Below, one piece after another: positions 32,170 through 42,243 of a stretch of 64,000 bases of DNA (position 1 is the first letter of the stretch; each line of letters starts with the position of its first letter). The stretch covers positions 1,758,501 through 1,822,500 of the forward strand of contig OZ024869.1 in NCBI GenBank assembly GCA_964017185.1. The letters run 5' to 3'. Made by a program: the position numbers and the translations under genes. This DNA is from Rugalucina vietnamica (taxonomy: Eukaryota; Mollusca; Bivalvia; Lucinida; Lucinidae). The notes under the pieces were generated by a model, which saw only the letters and a program-made list of their open reading frames with translations, made no database searches and had not been told where the DNA came from.

Positions 32170-32320
32170 TATGTATTTCAAGATAGAATATGTCTGCAAA
32201 AGTCCCATCTGTGGGCAGGGCATTTGATCGTGACCCTCAGGCTTGCTTCCTAGATGTTGTTTACCATGATATATATGCACATACATGTTATATACGTTAC
32301 TAGCTACAAGTTATAATTCA
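32170..32320 (+). repeat. ~155-bp direct repeat, right copy
   Basis: Direct copy of 27551-27709, just downstream of the LINE-A stop codon. The copies differ too much to be a fresh target duplication. 32321-32820 after it is AT-rich and unrecognised. Confidence 0.85.
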
Positions 32321-32824
32321 CACATTCAAACACAATACATGATGGTTAAAAACAAACCTAAAATTCACACAATTGTCCAGCCAATGAACCAGTATTGTAC
32401 GCAATGAACGCATGTATAGTTATTATCCTGTAACCCAGTGTTTGTTTTAAGTAGTGTTTTATATTGCAAATGTGATTTTTGTTTATTATTTATGTTCCTT
32501 ACAAAATAAAGCTGTTTGTTTTCTTATAAAAGAGTTGTACATACCTAGATAAATCAATAAAAAAGGTGTATTATTCACATGCACCAAAACTCAACTGTGT
32601 CTTGTGCTGTCTTAACACTAGGTACACTGTGTATAAAAAGTAATGTAAGTAACATGCCTGACTGACCAAATGTTTCAAAATTGTTTAAATTATATTATAT
32701 TTTAAGCATATGAACACAAAACGGTAATTTATTATTCTGTAAAATTGATCAATGGTAAAATTTTATTCACAGAATGTCCTTTTATACTGTATTACTGGCC
32801 CATTAACTTTTCTCATTAATATGC

Positions 32825-33130
32825 TCACTGCTCTTAAAGGATCTCAGTTTTATTTTTATTTATTGCAATCAAAGCGGTGACACACTTTAAGGCTCTCAGT
32901 TTTAATTTTATCAACATATCTATTATGAATTCGAAACACTATCACTACTTGACATTTTCCTGTAAGTGTAGTAAATAAAGGAGAAAAGCAGGAACAAACG
33001 GCTACCAGCGGTGATTATAACTTTATTTGTATTTTGTCTACGCGTTTCGGCCAACAATGACCTTCTTCAGGACAAAGAAAACATAGAATTTATCTTACTG
33101 AAGTACTAAAAAACGGAGAAGTAACGTCAC
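32825..33130 (-). mobile_element. PLE terminal-repeat fragment with hammerhead
   Basis: It contains CACTGCTCTTAAAGGATCTCAG (shared, in reverse, with 7880-7945 and 13252-13310) and, ~200 bp away, the hammerhead motif at 33033-33076. The stretch around the motif (GTCTACGCGTTTCGGCC and GACCTTCTTCAGG) is a hallmark of Penelope-like terminal repeats in many animals. Confidence 0.65.
33033..33076 (-). ncRNA. Hammerhead ribozyme motif 3 (PLE type)
   Basis: Minus strand: perfect stem I UUUGUC with GACAAA (6 bp); core CUGAAGA; stem II GGUC-AUUGUU-GGCC preceded by one extra A; GAAA; palindromic stem III CGCG; UA before the 3' stem I strand. All core bases are present. The extra A before stem II is the only departure from a standard core, so activity is uncertain. 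Confidence 0.7.
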
Positions 33131-33164
33131 GTGGTTTGATTGTTCTAAAGATAGACGTCAACTT

Positions 33165-33780
33165 GTTATTAAGCAATTGATGAAATGGAAAGTAGATATC
33201 GTATAATGAGAGAAGTGAGAATCATGACAGAATTAAGATCAGTTCGTAGGAGTAAAAGTATCAAGAAGTCTTTTCTTGGCTTGTGAGGTAGGTTTAAGGT
33301 CATTAACCGGGAGAGTTCCTCCTCTAGATCTACAAGACCATGGCGTTGACCAGAACATAACTTTATCATCTAAGTATCTAACGGTTGTTACAGGTTTAAA
33401 ATTGTCTAATTGTTTAATGTTCTCCTTAGTTTTTCCAATTAAAAAATCAGGTGTCAATCTTCTGTTCGCCGATTGTATGTGATTGAATTTCGGCCCGTTT
33501 TCGTTTCTTTTTGGTGCGGTTGCTCGTTGAACCGTATGGCAAAAGTGTCTTCTTGGACGTCCGTGCTGAAGATAATAATGACGCATGTTGGAACTTCTTG
33601 CTGTCATCTTGTTGGATGCTCATGTTGACTCTAAATGCCGTTGCACTTATTAAAAGTAGCGGTATGGCTGTGTCGGAGGATCCATTAGGGATTCAGAATG
33701 GAACGTCATGTAAGTGATTTAATATTTGGTGTAAACAAAAGTCTCATTCATTTCTGATAATTATACATGTGCCTCTTAGT
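33165..33780 (-). pseudogene. Unrecognised ORF remnants upstream of hammerhead 3
   Basis: Three overlapping minus-strand frames each look protein-like over part of their length. One starts with MSIQQDDSKKFQHAS and holds a basic KKKRKR tract (about 33626 to 33450). The 122-aa frame 33239-33607 contains FKPVTTVRYLDDKVMF. A third (33169-33369) contains DLEEELSRLMTLNLP. Together they suggest one frameshifted ORF on the same strand as the hammerhead motif, perhaps an accessory ORF of that Penelope-like element. I recognise no domain in it. Confidence 0.35.
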
Positions 33781-33859
33781 TAAGACTTTATGAATCAAAT
33801 AAACATTGTTTACTCACTGCCTTTGTAATGCTAGAATATGTAGAATCACAATCATACAT

Positions 33860-36080
33860 GTAGCTTAATATTAAATCAATTTTTGTAGGTCAAGCTTGCC
33901 TCTAGGGTATAAGTATCATTGTAACATTACAACTTTATATATACTAGAACATGAAAATAATGCATGTGTCCTTCTAAATTTACACTGCAAGCAACGAATT
34001 TCAATAACAAAATTTGATTTCAACATGTATAAAGCTGACATCAAAACTTCTATTGTGGCATATAGTAATATATCATGTATGTAACATACGTGCCCGAATT
34101 GAACTTCACAGCATGTGAATTCAATTTTGTATGGAACATTATCTTTCTAAAGCTAAAATATATTGAATCACAATCATAGCTTCATATTAAACGAATTGTA
34201 TATGTCAAATTGGCCTCCAGGGTATAAGTAACACTGTAACATTACGAAAAGAAATATAAATAATTTTGGTGTTACGCCATCACAAGGTTATACACATTTA
34301 GCACATGAAACTAATACTTTAATGTCCTTCTAACTTTGTATTGCAGACAATGGGTTTCAATATTCAAATTTATTTTAACATAAATAAAGCTGACAGTCAA
34401 AACACAGTCAATTATCATGTATGTTACATATGTGACCGAATTGAAAGTCACAGCCTGTGAATTCAATTATGTATGGAAAGCTATCCTTCTATTCCATGTA
34501 CATGCTTAGGAATTCCCACTGCATTCTTAAGGAAAATGTATACCAATCCTGTATCTAAAATAATTTAACGTTCTTATATTAGTAGACCTACATGTATATT
34601 TATGTCATTTTTGTCTGATTCCTATATAATGTTTGGAATCTTACATTGGCCACAAGATAAAAAGATAAATTGCAATCAATTTGTTAGATAAATCTATTAA
34701 GTGACAGAACAGTACAACGATAGCCTTATATCAATCACAGATCTATACTGACCGACAAAAGAAACCCGACGCTTACATTTGGAAGCATAATTGCGAAAGC
34801 AAATGTACAATAAAATACAGACATATACAACATGGAAGGCAAATCATTTTCACACCATTTGGTCACAAAAATCCACGTTTTCAATGAAATCCCTTTCTGT
34901 ATCGCACAAAGATTTAAGCAAGGGTGTGTTTTCAAAAATCACAAATCTAAGTCGTAACCATAACGCAGAAGATTTAAGATGAAATAAAACAATTGTTATG
35001 CATTGAGCATTGCGACCGCATGCTGAATTTCTTCTAATGCCTTCTAAAAATGTTACATGGAAAAACATGTGAAAATAAGAAATCCGCCCCGAATGGATAA
35101 ACACATGTTACGAACGAATCGTCCAAAGCGGAAGTGGTAAAATTCTTCAAAGCGGATCTGATCACGTAAACCAGCAATTATGGCTTCGTAAGGAGGCCGT
35201 ACTGGCCGAAAATAACGTCGAAAAACATCAGGCTGAAAAAACGACTAAAAATATTCAACCAGCCCGACTTCTTTGATCGGTAAAATTGGTGGCAGAAAGA
35301 ATTCCAAAGAAATAACGATGGTGAAATGTCCGACTAATATTAGGCTTAACATGTATAGACTTTCACATGTAAACATTCGACCATAATATTGCACGTGCAA
35401 ATAATGCTTAAAGTACAGTTAACAAGTTTACAGTTTTCAGCAAATGACTGCCGCAAAAAACGATTTCGGAATCGTTAGACAAGAGTAAGAGATGCTTACA
35501 TACCAAAAATAATTCACCCCTTACAAAGGATAAACGTTTTATATAACATTAAAAAGTGTCGGGTTTCTTTTGTCGGTAAGTATATAATTTAGATTGCAAA
35601 AAAATAATAAATAAAAAAATATACAAATGGAGATGCTTATTTCAGCTGCCATATGGAAGGATGTAACATACGTAACAACTCTGAACAAAAAAACTTTCAA
35701 ATCTGATTGGAAACATTGATTTATTATGTGTGCAATAAATTATGACAAGAGTGGTGTTTTTTTCTGACCTTAAACAAACAAATCAAGTATTGTGTGTTTT
35801 CACTGCACGAGAACATGATGTTTGCGGGTTACATAGATTACAAGCCGTTTACAGACTTATGACCACAGATAACTTAGTAAAACATGGTTTTCTAAGCACC
35901 CTAGATGTATGCCTGATGCATGGTACCAATGGAACTTTTCTTCCTAGGGGGGGAAACGGGACGATTTTTTTTTCGTTTTGGCTCCTAGACCACGAGGCTC
36001 TGTCGAGGATGAGACTCGAATAATCTGAAAACAAGCCTGAGATTTCCTTATTGAGGCTTCAACACCATCATTGATTATTT
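33860..36080 (-). repeat. Right arm of the large inverted repeat
   Basis: Reverse complement of 25075-26230, interrupted at 34746-35582 by a TA-flanked foldback element. It also shows the ~345-bp tandem unit twice: CATGTATGTAACATACGTG near 34074 and CATGTATGTTACATATGTG near 34416, each followed by TGTGAATTCAATTWTGTATGGA. The ORF at 35742-36023 is in the repeat and not supported. Confidence 0.85.
34746..35582. mobile_element. Tc1/mariner-like non-autonomous element
   Basis: 837 bp with terminal inverted repeats TACTGACCGACAAAAGAAAC and GTTTCTTTTGTCGGTAAGTA, flanked by TA on both sides (34744-34745 and 35583-35584). That is the Tc1/mariner signature. It interrupts the right inverted-repeat arm, so it arrived after the arm pair formed. 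No transposase frame survives. A related end (TACTCACCGACAAGAGATGA) lies at about 46309. Confidence 0.82.
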
Positions 36081-36494
36081 TTCTGACCCACCTTTTAAAA
36101 CATTTTTACTCTGAATAGGCTTCAAGTTCTGTTCATGCAGCCATTTTGTTTGGACATAAACAATATGCAAATTAGCCAGTGAAACAAATAAAAATAATTT
36201 TGTATTTGCACTCACCTTACAAAAATATCAAATCATTTTGTTTTATTCACAAAATTCCCCGCAAAATTAATTTTTTAGATTTTTATGAGAGCAGCAGACT
36301 ACAAAGACTCTGGATATCTTCCTGAAATTAAATCTGCTAGGCTATTTTTGTCTCTGACATTTGACACCTAGCTCATCACTTCCTTATATGGAAGTAAGCA
36401 TGAGGTGTACATTTCTGTGAGCTAACTACAAAAATGGTTGACATTTTGAGACAGCTAAAATTGTACTAGTACTGAGACAGAAATATCTCAGACA

Positions 36495-36665
36495 GGATGC
36501 TTGTCTGGTGGGTGAGAATGCTTTGTCTCGTGGTTCTATCCCCGTCCGGGGCGTCGTCTGTTGTGGCCTTGAGCAAGTCACATTTCCACAGCTCAATGTA
36601 TATAGTGTACATATGTTCTTAAAATAGTCGCAATAAAAGCTCTACAGAGCTTAAATTGTTGAAAT
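36495..36665 (+). mobile_element. SINE fragment
   Basis: It contains a B-box-like GTGGTTCTATCCCC followed by GGCCTTGAGCAAGTCAC and TTTCCACAGCTC, the conserved central block of V-SINE type elements. It ends in a run with GCAATAAAAGC. The A-box part is lost or degenerate. Confidence 0.65.
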
Positions 36666-36855
36666 ATGAAGCGACTTTAAATAAAGAATATTAGAATTAG
36701 AAAATTAGTCTCTGGTCGGGTCCACCCGGTTTTAAATATTGTCGGCATTTTAAAGTCGTAGGTACTGTTGTGTCCTCGTTTCTGTTGATACTCCACTAAC
36801 GGCAAGAATCTTCTATTAGAAGTAACAAATTCTTGTGTTGACTTTGGGCTAGAAT

Positions 36856-37066
36856 CGGTACCCCGTAAAACCTAGTAGATCCTTCCAAAATTTGGGTATG
36901 CAGGGGTAAAACTATTTTTCTTATTTTTGCTCCAAAACATAGATTGTCACGGGCGAGGCGAGACGGTTCTAACGTGTACCCACAATTTATGTTTTGAGCA
37001 AAAATAAGCAAAATATTTTTTTTTTTTTAAATCTATTAAAAAGTTTCTATTTTTACAACCTAAGGA
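36856..37066 (+). mobile_element. Family A MITE, copy 6 (decayed)
   Basis: GGGTATGCAGGGGTAAAACTA, the TGCTCCAAAACATAGATTGT arm and the complementary ACAATTTATGTTTTGAGCA arm are clear. Both termini are worn and a T run lies at 37016-37027. It abuts the element at 37071. Confidence 0.75.
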
Positions 37067-37070
37067 TGTT

Positions 37071-37976
37071 CGCTGCTAAAATTTGGCATTTCGGAACTTC
37101 CGGTTTTTATTTTGTTGCCCGGAATACCTCATAAATTTTCCTGATATTTTACATTTGAATGCATATGGATGACATGCATTGAACGAATCATAAAAATTAT
37201 CAATCTAAGGAACTTCATTTTCTCAACCCATTTTCTGCAAGAAAATTTTAAGTGTCAGCAAAATTTAGGGGGTAGGGTAGATTAAACTTGAATATTACAC
37301 AACTTCAAATTACTTGCACTGATTTAATGTTTGTTTTAGCAGAAGTAGATGTATACAATGCCTTCTTTATCAATATTCTTTCTTTGGCGTGCTAGTTTTA
37401 ATATTTTGGGTGATTTTATGAAATGGGGGGTGTAAGAAATAAAACATCCGAATAAAAGGCTTAAAAGGACGTTTTTCAAGTTGTTGGTTCCCTCTTATAT
37501 GCACACTATCCTATATATTTTATTTTTTTATTCGAAAAATATGAACAAGTTCTATGTTGTGTGAAAATACAAGTAAAAGTTTGAAGCTACAACTATGGAT
37601 TTGGCACATTTATAAATATTGATATTTTTCTGACTTTTCAAGTTAGGGGGTAGGGTTGTTAACAGAGTCTAGAAAATGTGACATCCACTTCAAGTTGCAA
37701 TTTTATGCATGAATCGTAAGCGTTACTTAAACAAAATGGTTTGATATATTGTTTGTTCCGGAAGGTATATGTGAAAGAATTGAAAATTAAATTATTTTTT
37801 TTCTTTTTCAAACATGGTGTTTAGAGGTCTCAAACAGAGGTCTGTAGCTTGAAAAAATGCGCACTACCCTATATTTATTTTGTTTTCATATGTCTTATTT
37901 TATATTTTGGAATTAAAAAAGAGCGGTTAGCAAAAAAAAAGTTTGAATACTTTTTCATTGGCAGCGAACATCCTTA
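37071..37976. mobile_element. ~905-bp element with short terminal inverted repeats
   Basis: The ends are TAAGGATGTTCGCTGC and GCAGCGAACATCCTTA, exact complements over 16 bp. Inside, one segment is duplicated: TTAGGGGGTAGGGT occurs near 37266 and 37646, and CACTAYCCTATAT near 37505 and 37863, giving a period of about 370 bp. No coding region. 37977-38358 is unrecognised. Confidence 0.8.
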
Positions 37977-38358
37977 AGAAAAATCTGCAGACTCCTAGTA
38001 TTTGAGGATATAATAATGTGATAACGTTGACGTAGGCTGTTCTCATCTAAAAATACAAATTGATTCAAACAAAAGCTTGAACAGATCATAAAATCAAATA
38101 CATACATGTACTTTGCAACCACATCGGCAAGCCCCTACTTCAGTATTTATAGATAAAAATGAAAATTTTACAAAGCTAAAAGTGAAAATAATTTGTATAG
38201 TTTGAAATTTAATTGACATTTTTAATAATCGTACAGCCAGTAATGTTATTCGTTACACATGCATTTGCGGTCAAATCCCTATACGTAGTAACTATTTCAA
38301 CGTTGAATGATTAAAACCTTTTCAACATGTTAAATGTTTTCCCTGAGTAACTCAAATA

Positions 38359-38598
38359 TGAGCCGCCTCATGGGAAAACCAACAATCTGCATAGGCGAAA
38401 ACAAAGACGCAGATCAGCTTCGCGGTAACCGCGAAGCTGATCAGCGCCTTTGTTTTCGCTACACGGATAGTATACTTCCTCTTCTTTTTAAATCCGAAAT
38501 TTCAAGCTTCTACTAGTTCTAGCCTGCTTCTGTGACTGTACAGCCTGATTTGTGTCAGACCTGTTCGGAAACCACATTGTTGGTTTTCCCACGAGGCA
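38359..38598 (+). mobile_element. Family C MITE, copy 3
   Basis: Full copy, from TGAGCCGCCTCATGGGAAAA to GGTTTTCCCACGAGGCA, with the hairpin CAGATCAGCTTCGCGG / CCGCGAAGCTGATCAG at about 38410-38441. Confidence 0.9.
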
Positions 38599-38775
38599 TG
38601 GGAAAACCAGGCGAAGCTGATCAGCGCCTTTGATTTCGCTACACGGATAGTACAATTCCTTTTCTTTATAAATCCAATATTTCCAGCCTCTAACCATCTT
38701 CTGTGACCGTACAGACCGGCTTGTGTCGGACCTGATCGGAACCCAAATTGTTTATTTTCTCACACACAGGCTCAT
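38597..38775 (+). mobile_element. Family C MITE, copy 4 (internally deleted)
   Basis: Starts CATGGGAAAACCAGGCGAAG and runs to about ATTTTCTCACACACAGGCTCA; most of the left half and hairpin is missing. It is fused end to end with the previous copy, sharing the terminus. Confidence 0.75.
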
Positions 38776-38809
38776 ATTTGAAATCCTCCTAAAACGGTAA
38801 AAATAAGTA

Positions 38810-39230
38810 ATGATGAGGAAATGTCGCTGTCAAAAAGAAATTCCCACTCCAAAAACCAAAGTGGGAAAATGATAAATTGACAATCGAGTACTAACAAAAA
38901 GAGGACATATCGCTAGCCGAGTGAGGGTGGCCACTCAGCTACACGGTATATGAACACGTTCGTAAGATGCAAACAACACAAAAATTCAACACACACACAC
39001 ACACACACACACAAATAACAAGAATCATAACAGAAGCATCGACTTGGAACGGTCAGTAATATAAAACTGGGGACTTAAATCGATTTTACAGCTTAGTTCT
39101 CGGAGTGGTGTTCACAAAATTTAGTTTGTTGTTCGGTCCTCGTGGTGAATCTCTTACTAGTCAATGAATCATCACAGACAGACAAATAAATTAAGATTTA
39201 ACGCCATAATGAATTAAAATCGAGGGCTCA
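38810..39230 (-). mobile_element. Family B repeat, copy 7 (reverse)
   Basis: TTCCCACTCCAAAAACCAAAG, CATCGACTTGGAACGGTCAG, and TGTTCGGTCCTCGTGGTGAATC mark a reverse copy. A CA microsatellite (38989-39013) has expanded inside it. Confidence 0.75.
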
Positions 39231-39236
39231 TAAAAT

Positions 39237-39472
39237 TGAGCCGTCCCATGGGAAAACCAACAATCTGCATATGCAAAAACAAAGACGCAGATCAGCTTCG
39301 CGGTAACCGCGAAGCTGATCAGCGCCTTTGTTTTCGCTACACAGATAGTACAATTCCTCCTCTACTTAACTACAAAAGTTCAAGCTTCTAGCCTGCTTCT
39401 GTAGCTGTACAGGCCGGTTTGTGTCAGACCTGTTCGGAAACCACATTGTTGGTTTTCCCACGAGGTGGCTCA
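39237..39472 (+). mobile_element. Family C MITE, copy 5
   Basis: From TGAGCCGTCCCATGGGAAAA to GGTTTTCCCACGAGGTGGCTCA, with the same internal hairpin as copy 3. Confidence 0.9.
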
Positions 39473-39536
39473 AATGTAGATACAATGTGCTGCCCGGCAG
39501 CTGGAGATACCTGGTCAGCCAAACAACATCACTGAA

Positions 39537-40324
39537 AACCTGGAGCACAGGACATTGTCTAATGTTACGTCTACACCGGACCACGTTCCCACCACGTTCT
39601 TACTACGTCCTAAAAAAAATTAAGGACGCAGTAAGGACGTGATACGGTCTTGTAGGACGTGGAAGGAACGTAGTAAAGACGTAGCGAGGTCTTGATGGAC
39701 GTGATGGTCTTGGTCAAATTTTGAACATGCTCAAAAGAAACGTGGCGAGGACGGGGTGGAATTAGAACGCAGTAAGGACGTAGTAAGGACGTGGTAAGGA
39801 CGTAGTAGGAACTTGTAGGACGTAGTAAGAACCTAGTACAAACGTAGTAAGGTCTTCATGGACGTGATATACGAACCTGTTGCAGACCATCAAGACCTCA
39901 CTACGTCTGCACTACGTCCGCGCTGCGTCCATCAGGTTCTCGATAAGACCCTACTACGCTTCTCGTACGTCCATACCACTTCCTAGAAGACTTCACTGCG
40001 TTCTTATCACGTCCTTGCGGTTCCCAACACGTCCTCTGTAGGTTCTTACCACGTTCGCGCCAGGTTCTTATCACGTCCTTCCCGTTTTATTAATTTTGTT
40101 TTAATTGACTCGTTCCTCAAGCAATAGCTTTCGCGTCAACCATTTTGAAATGTTAAATGTTATATGGTTTGCAAATAATTGAGTTCATATAGTTGAATTA
40201 AAAAAATGAACGCAGAAGTACCCTTGCAATTCTCTCTCCTTCAATAACACCAAAACTTACTCGGTGCACTCGCAGTGTAGGGTGAGATATTTCTGGGTGC
40301 GTCCCTAGCTATGAGCTATGAAAA

Positions 40325-40407
<83 letters not shown>

Positions 40408-40830
40408 AAAGGTTTTACTATGCACATTACAGCAGATTATTAGCAGCGTTGATGATGGAGTTTCAGTACTCGTTCTTCAACTGAGCATACTTATATTTAC
40501 ATAAACAGACAGAACGTGCTGAAAACGTAGTACGCGCGTGGCGTGAACTGCATGGTCTTCGTGAGGACGTAGTAAGGAAGTAGGGTAAACGGGATGAGCT
40601 TGGTGAGTGCGTAGTGAGGACCTAGTGGAAACGTGAAGGACGTAGTAAGGACGTGGTGGGGACGTAGTAAGGACGTGGTGGGGACGTAGTAAGGACGTAG
40701 TGTGAACTTACAAACCACTTTGACCCCGTCCTCGTCACGTTCTTAATTGTTTAGGACGTGGTAAGGACGTGGTGAGAACGTGGCCCAGTGTAGACGTAAC
40801 ATAAACACCAAACGTCAATGTCCTGTGTCT
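39537..40830. mobile_element. Foldback element built of GGACGTAGTAA repeats
   Basis: Terminal inverted repeat: GGAGCACAGGACATTG ... ATGTTACGTCTACACCGG on the left, with CCCAGTGTAGACGTAACAT ... CAATGTCCTGTGTCTGG on the right. The arms are packed with variants of a ~10-bp word (GTAAGGACGT) on one strand (39610-39880, 40560-40690) and its complement on the other (39885-40080, 40735-40790). The centre is AT-rich with a GAT microsatellite. A long A run (40835-40867) follows. Non-coding; short ORFs here are repeat shadows. Confidence 0.8.
40327..40406. repeat. GAT microsatellite
   Basis: About 26 uninterrupted ATG/GAT triplets inside the foldback element at 39537. No reading frame uses it. Confidence 0.97.
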
Positions 40831-40832
40831 GG

Positions 40833-40868
<36 letters not shown>

Positions 40869-40983
40869 GGTAGGGCCAAGTAACAGAGGCCGAAATCAGG
40901 CCTTAAATTCCCTAGGCCAAATTTACTGATTTTATTCTGAGATAAAGATGTATCTATTCTGTATATGTCTCTGTTTTATTATA

Positions 40984-41194
40984 TGAGCCGCCGCATGAGA
41001 AAACTAACAATCTTGGTTTCCATCCATGTCCGACACAAACCTGTCATACAAGCAGGCTAACGGTTTTAAATTTCATATTTAGAAATATCAACATTGTACT
41101 ATCTATGCAGTAAAAACAAAGGCGCTGATCAGCTGTGTAGTTACTGTACAAGAGCTGATCTGCGTCTTTGTCTTTGTTGGTTTTCTTATCTCAT
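40984..41194 (+). mobile_element. Family C MITE, copy 6
   Basis: TGAGCCGCCGCATGAGAAAAC to GTTGGTTTTCTTATCTCATA; more diverged and missing part of the right terminus. The internal hairpin is worn (GATCAGCTGTG with AAGAGCTGATC). 41195-41720 after it holds nothing recognisable. Confidence 0.8.
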
Positions 41195-41720
41195 ATACTA
41201 AAATGGCATTTTATTTGACACATTTGTTTATTTTCGTAAATTCAGTAATGGATTTTCATTGTACAATCACTCATTCAGGCCTCAGCCTGTGGATCATTCA
41301 GGCTTCATCCTGTAAAATTTCACCACCTTCCCGATATTCTTGCAATTTCTACATCGTTTTGAAACTTGATGGGTATATTCCAAGTTGTTAATCAACGTGA
41401 CGCACTACAAATGAACTAAATGTAACCATAACACAAACTCAACGTATATTTCTGACTAGCAGACTTCATTTTATCAAATAAAGAGCAATATTAAGTAGAT
41501 TAAATCAAACAATAAACGTCCTTTCATATCTACTATCGAAAAATGTTAGATAATATGTGTATGATGCAGGCTTCTTGATTCAGTATTTTCAGTGTTGTTA
41601 ACTTGCAACTATAATAACATCTGACCTGTACATCAGAATTATATCAAAACATGTAATGGTAATTACATTTGTCCTACATGAGTGGCGGAGCTTATAATTA
41701 TTTTTCTAAATACATCTTGT

Positions 41721-42060
41721 TATATATGGTGTACCAGAAGGGTCAAAACCACCGGTAGCAGTCCACTGGTAAATTTTTACCAGTGCACTGCTAAATTTTA
41801 CCAGTGCACTGCTATATTTTACCAGTGCACTGCCAAATTTTACCAGTCCACTGATAAATTTACCAGTGCACTGATAAAATTTAGCAGTGCACTGGTAAAT
41901 TTACCAGTCCACTGATAAAATTTAGCAGTGCACTGGTAAATTTACCGGTCCACTGATAAAATTTAGCAGTGCACTGGTAAAATCGGTGACTTTGTATTTT
42001 ACCAGTGCACTGCCATCTAAGGGTATGTTCTTCATCCAATCAAAATACAGCTCCTATCTC
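41721..42060 (+). repeat. Palindromic ~21-bp unit array, left copy
   Basis: After the lead GGTGTACCAGAAGGGTCAAA and ACCACCGGTAGCAG, about 13 units of a ~21-bp repeat follow, with core CAGTGCACTG (8 copies) or CAGTCCACTG. The ideal unit TTTACCAGTGCACTGGTAAA is itself a perfect 20-bp palindrome. The array changes strand sense in the middle. A tail with TCCAATCAAAATACAG follows. The 77-aa ORF here is repeat translation. Confidence 0.9.
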
Positions 42061-42177
42061 GTTATCGGTATCGATTTACCTGTGCATATTTGACGGTTGT
42101 AATCATGGTGTGTAACCGCACACAGTCGCATATACGAGTAGGCCTACAGGAATTACGAGTTACTATGCCTTCGACCT

Positions 42178-42179
42178 TT

Positions 42180-42242
<63 letters not shown>

Positions 42243-42243
42243 T
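42178..42243. repeat. TTTA microsatellite
   Basis: About 16 TATT repeats. The 84-aa ORF crossing it owes its LFIY repeats to this tract. Confidence 0.97.

Noticed and set aside
27551-32320. LTR retrotransposon with ~155-bp LTRs
   Set aside because: The interior is a non-LTR LINE; there is no primer-binding site, protease or integrase, and the repeats are too diverged from each other for the intact interior.
33511-33717. Plus-strand 68-aa ORF
   Set aside because: The minus strand over the same span has the more protein-like, basic frames; the plus ORF has no recognisable feature.
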